5,833 nt of DNA from Methanomicrobiales archaeon (GTDB lineage: Archaea; Halobacteriota; Methanomicrobia; Methanomicrobiales; Methanoculleaceae), in NCBI GenBank assembly GCA_012510335.1, contig JAAZIF010000205.1, positions 1 through 5,833 of the forward strand, in the 5' to 3' direction. Of the stretch, positions 5,031 to 5,833 are shown piece by piece. Position numbers and translations under genes: made by a program. The stretch's first letter is position 1. Each line of letters starts with the position of its first letter. The notes below the pieces were generated by a model. It searched no databases and was not told the DNA's origin. It saw nothing but the letters and a program-made list of their open reading frames with translations.

Positions 5031-5833
5031 ATGGTCAGGCTTGATATAACCAGGCTGCCGGGAATCGCGCAGGAACTCGGGCCGGATGCTGCCCGGGTTT
5101 TCTCCCGGATATACTCCTGGTACGTTAAACCCGGGCGCCTGGTATTCCCTGACGCGATGAAAAGGTGGGTGCGGGAGAAGTACGGCGATATCGAGACGCA
5201 ACAGATCGTCAGGGTGACCAATAACCTGACCGGGGAGAGCACACTCTTCAACTCAATCAGGGCACGCCGCCCGGTGTTGACGCCACGCGCTGAGGAGGTG
5301 CTTGATGTGCGGGCGCTGGCAGAGAAGGGACCGTTTGCAAACCCCCTTGATGAGACGCCCGCCGATACGTTCGGGAGGATCGATGGTGATCACTGGATTA
5401 CGGCAGGCAACATCGCCAAGTATGATTATCTTCACGCGGTCATAATCTCAAGGGATACCGGCCCCTACGTCGTTGCAGAACCGCAGGTAGCTGACCTGAT
5501 CAGCGTGGCCATCCGGTGGTGCCAGGATGCGCACCGTACAGACCCCGGGGCAACCCACCCCCTCCTCGTCTGGAACTTCCTCTGGCGTGCGGGGGCAAGC
5601 GTCGTGCATAACCATGCCCAGATCCTTCTCACCCATCGCCCCTACTCCGCGCCGGCGCGCCTCGATCAGGTCAGGAAGAATTACCGGCGCTGCTACGGAA
5701 CCGGATACTACGACGACCTCTTTCTGGCTCATGCCGCCATCGGCCTCGGCCTCACCTCCAGGGGTGCCCGGGTCATGGCCTACCTGACCCCGAAGAAAGA
5801 GCATGAGGTCATGATCATCGCAGAGTCACCGCA
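5031..5833 (+). CDS. HIT-superfamily nucleotidyltransferase, GalT / Ap4A phosphorylase-like (truncated by the right edge)
   Basis: The frame is open from ATG 5031 to the edge: 267 complete codons, C-terminus missing. Residues 187-200 (A-G-A-S-V-V-H193-N-H195-A-Q197-I-L-L) match the active-site block of the branched HIT group, where galactose-1-phosphate uridylyltransferases have HPHxQ and diadenosine tetraphosphate phosphorylases have a similar HxHxQ. The middle histidine would be the nucleotide-carrying nucleophile. Upstream, N127-x2-K-Y-D-Y-L-H-A-V-I-I-S (127-140) resembles the family's strand before the active site. The N-terminus contains T-N-N-L-T-G-E-S-T-L-F-N (63-74). The zinc-binding cysteines of classic GalT are not visible; only C164 and C221 occur. 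The substrate is therefore uncertain: hexose-1-phosphate, Ap4A or another nucleotide. GGTGG at 5022-5026 and the upstream TATA-like box favour this start, with an in-frame ATG at 4989 as the alternative. It is divergent from the HEAT gene. Confidence 0.75.
   Translation, partial: MVRLDITRLPGIAQELGPDAARVFSRIYSWYVKPGRLVFPDAMKRWVREKYGDIETQQIVRVTNNLTGESTLFNSIRARRPVLTPRAEEVLDVRALAEKGPFANPLDETPADTFGRIDGDHWITAGNIAKYDYLHAVIISRDTGPYVVAEPQVADLISVAIRWCQDAHRTDPGATHPLLVWNFLWRAGASVVHNHAQILLTHRPYSAPARLDQVRKNYRRCYGTGYYDDLFLAHAAIGLGLTSRGARVMAYLTPKKEHEVMIIAESP

Noticed and set aside
4874..5251. Minus-strand 125-codon frame
   Set aside because: Mostly antisense to the start of the HIT-family gene and its promoter; no family features and no sensible ribosome site.
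5448..5804. Minus-strand 118-codon frame
   Set aside because: Antisense to the HIT active-site region, which carries a recognisable motif on the plus strand.
1..5833. CRISPR array, tRNA, rRNA, insertion sequence or phage genes
   Set aside because: No regularly spaced direct repeats, no TTCGAATC-type T-arm, no rRNA core sequence and no transposase or integrase motif in any frame.

Overview
The window reads as a compact, GC-rich archaeal chromosome segment, most likely from a methanogen of the Methanoculleus/Methanomicrobiales type. This is inference from content: an iron-sulfur flavoprotein of the kind common in methanogens, a giant HEAT-repeat protein, TATA-like elements rather than bacterial -35/-10 pairs, and free use of ATA and AGG codons. 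No search was run.

Layout. At the left edge, bases 1-50 appear to hold the first codons of a minus-strand gene that leaves the window. Bases 96-561 hold no convincing gene. They are unusually GC-rich for an archaeal spacer and carry a run of short inverted repeats that could fold as RNA. A TATA-like box near 493 probably serves the gene at 562-1233 (+), an iron-sulfur flavoprotein / NADPH-dependent FMN reductase family protein with a complete C-X2-C-X2-C-X5-C cluster motif. Only 15 bases separate it from the convergent 1158-residue HEAT-repeat protein (1249-4725, minus), which fills 60% of the window. That protein has three HEAT blocks joined by charged linkers, and three HEAT units carry an identically spaced 25-residue Trp-Pro-aromatic-Trp insertion. 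The spacer 4726-5030 is divergent and holds candidate promoters for both neighbours. From 5031 to the right edge runs an open, truncated plus-strand gene for a HIT-superfamily nucleotidyltransferase (GalT / Ap4A phosphorylase-like) with an HNHAQ active-site motif.

How the genes work together is not evident. The three main genes are transcribed separately (convergent, then divergent), so no operon links them. The HEAT protein is probably a soluble scaffold, the flavoprotein an electron carrier or oxidant-scavenging reductase, and the HIT protein a nucleotide or sugar-nucleotide enzyme. No mobile element, CRISPR array, tRNA or rRNA was seen. The least ordinary signals are the repeated insertion module in the HEAT protein and the hairpin-rich spacer at 156-502.
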